From Marinomonas profundi (lineage in GTDB: Bacteria > Pseudomonadota > Gammaproteobacteria > Pseudomonadales > Marinomonadaceae), in NCBI RefSeq assembly GCF_020694005.1, contig NZ_CP073013.1, forward strand, positions 1,312,578 to 1,376,577: a stretch of DNA of 64,000 nucleotides. Reading direction: 5' to 3'. Below are positions 63,575 to 64,000 of this stretch, piece by piece (position 1 is the stretch's first letter; each line of letters starts with the position of its first letter). The position numbers and the translations under genes were made by a program. The notes under the pieces were generated by a model that had not been told where the DNA came from, did no database searches, and saw nothing but the letters and a program-made list of their open reading frames with translations.

Positions 63575-64000
63575 GGTTTAACTCCGTCAGCATCGACACC
63601 TAAGGTAAAGCGTAAACAAAATTGCGCGCCGCCCAACGGGCTATCAGCGCATTGCACATCACCACCGTGCTCTTGCATGACGCGATGCACAATGGCCAAC
63701 CCCAAACCACTGCCCTCACCGGGCTTTTTGCTGGTCACAAAGGGCTCGAACAGCTGGCCACGCATCGCGTCTTCAACACCTGGCCCAGCATCGTCAACAT
63801 AAATCAGCACATGGCCGGACTCTCGCTGCCAACGAATTTCTACAGCGCCTTCTGGACAAGCCTGACAAGCATTGCGCAACAAATTCACCAAGGCCTGTTC
63901 CAAACTTAATGGATCACCATGAATACTTGCTTGAGGGCCAGACACAAGACGGATTCTGTCACTGTGCCCTTCAATCAACGCCATCGATCGAGCAACCAGA
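63571..64000 (-). CDS. sensor histidine kinase, C-terminal part, truncated by window edge
   Basis: The frame is open to the right edge, so only the catalytic ATPase domain is visible. Its N box is LEQALVNLLRNACQACP, followed by G1 DDAGPGV, the F box FEPFVTSK and G2 GSGLGLAIVHRVMQEHGG. The dimerisation histidine and sensor domain lie outside the window. It pairs with the downstream NtrC-type regulator. Confidence 0.93.
   Translation of the reverse strand, partial: LVARSMALIEGHSDRIRLVSGPQASIHGDPLSLEQALVNLLRNACQACPEGAVEIRWQRESGHVLIYVDDAGPGVEDAMRGQLFEPFVTSKKPGEGSGLGLAIVHRVMQEHGGDVQCADSPLGGAQFCLRFTLGVDADGVKP

Overview
The window looks like a chromosome segment of a marine gammaproteobacterium of the Oceanospirillales type. 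Marinomonas is my best guess, from gene content and protein style rather than from any search. Supporting points are two complete TRAP transporters, a DUF3392/DUF501/DUF502/YugP background, a long pseudomonad-like GAPDH, an AT-leaning base composition and sigma-70/sigma-32 promoters of gammaproteobacterial type. I see no rRNA, tRNA, prophage or CRISPR array.

Layout. 1-5.1 kb: the end of an aromatic meta-cleavage branch (CHA aldolase, running off the left edge, and ligJ), with a DctPQM TRAP transporter transcribed divergently. 5.1-10.9 kb: a peroxiredoxin, a chemoreceptor, a MocR regulator, a PilZ-like protein, DUF501 and a small unknown protein. 11-15.1 kb: glpK / glpR-glpD with two clear GlpR operators. 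15.2-20.8 kb: a TSUP exporter, a GcvA-like LysR, a probable unannotated small RNA (about 17167-17338), GAPDH, two small envelope proteins and a uridine kinase. 20.8-24.8 kb: grpE-dnaK-dnaJ with heat-shock promoters and a 5 x 14 bp tandem repeat before dnaJ. 25-31.6 kb: Nudix, YgiD-like dioxygenase, an Rrf2 regulator with a divergent flavoprotein, an OmpA-family porin, an HI0933-type flavoprotein and DUF502. 31.8-39.1 kb: a coherent 5-oxoproline cluster (LysR, DUF1445 protein, TRAP DctPQM, PxpABC). 39.3-43.1 kb: ahpC-ahpF, followed by a HigBA-like toxin-antitoxin module caught between the real 3' end of ahpF and a second, decayed copy of that end, with repeated hairpins that share a core but not their arms. 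43.2-49.9 kb: LuxR-type regulator, nusB, ribD, nrdR, a DMT transporter and ettA. 49.9-54.1 kb: an accessory patch in which a complete IS66-family element (2841 bp, 8-bp target duplication) splits a DUF2971 gene; next to it lie the remains of a second toxin-antitoxin pair. 54.2-64 kb: a YugP-type metallopeptidase, DNAJ-related protein, MltA, an ExbB-ExbD-ExbD-TonB operon, CorA, a DUF305 lipoprotein, a small His-rich exported protein and an NtrC-type two-component system whose kinase runs off the right edge.

Most of the window is ordinary core genome. The unusual material is concentrated at 16.9-17.4 kb (small RNA), 34.7-34.8 kb (palindromic element inside the TRAP operon), 41.4-43.1 kb (duplication plus toxin-antitoxin plus variable-arm hairpins) and 49.9-54.1 kb (IS66 and gene decay). 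I do not see a complete new multi-gene system. The strongest candidates for something undescribed are the small RNA and the conserved-core hairpins.
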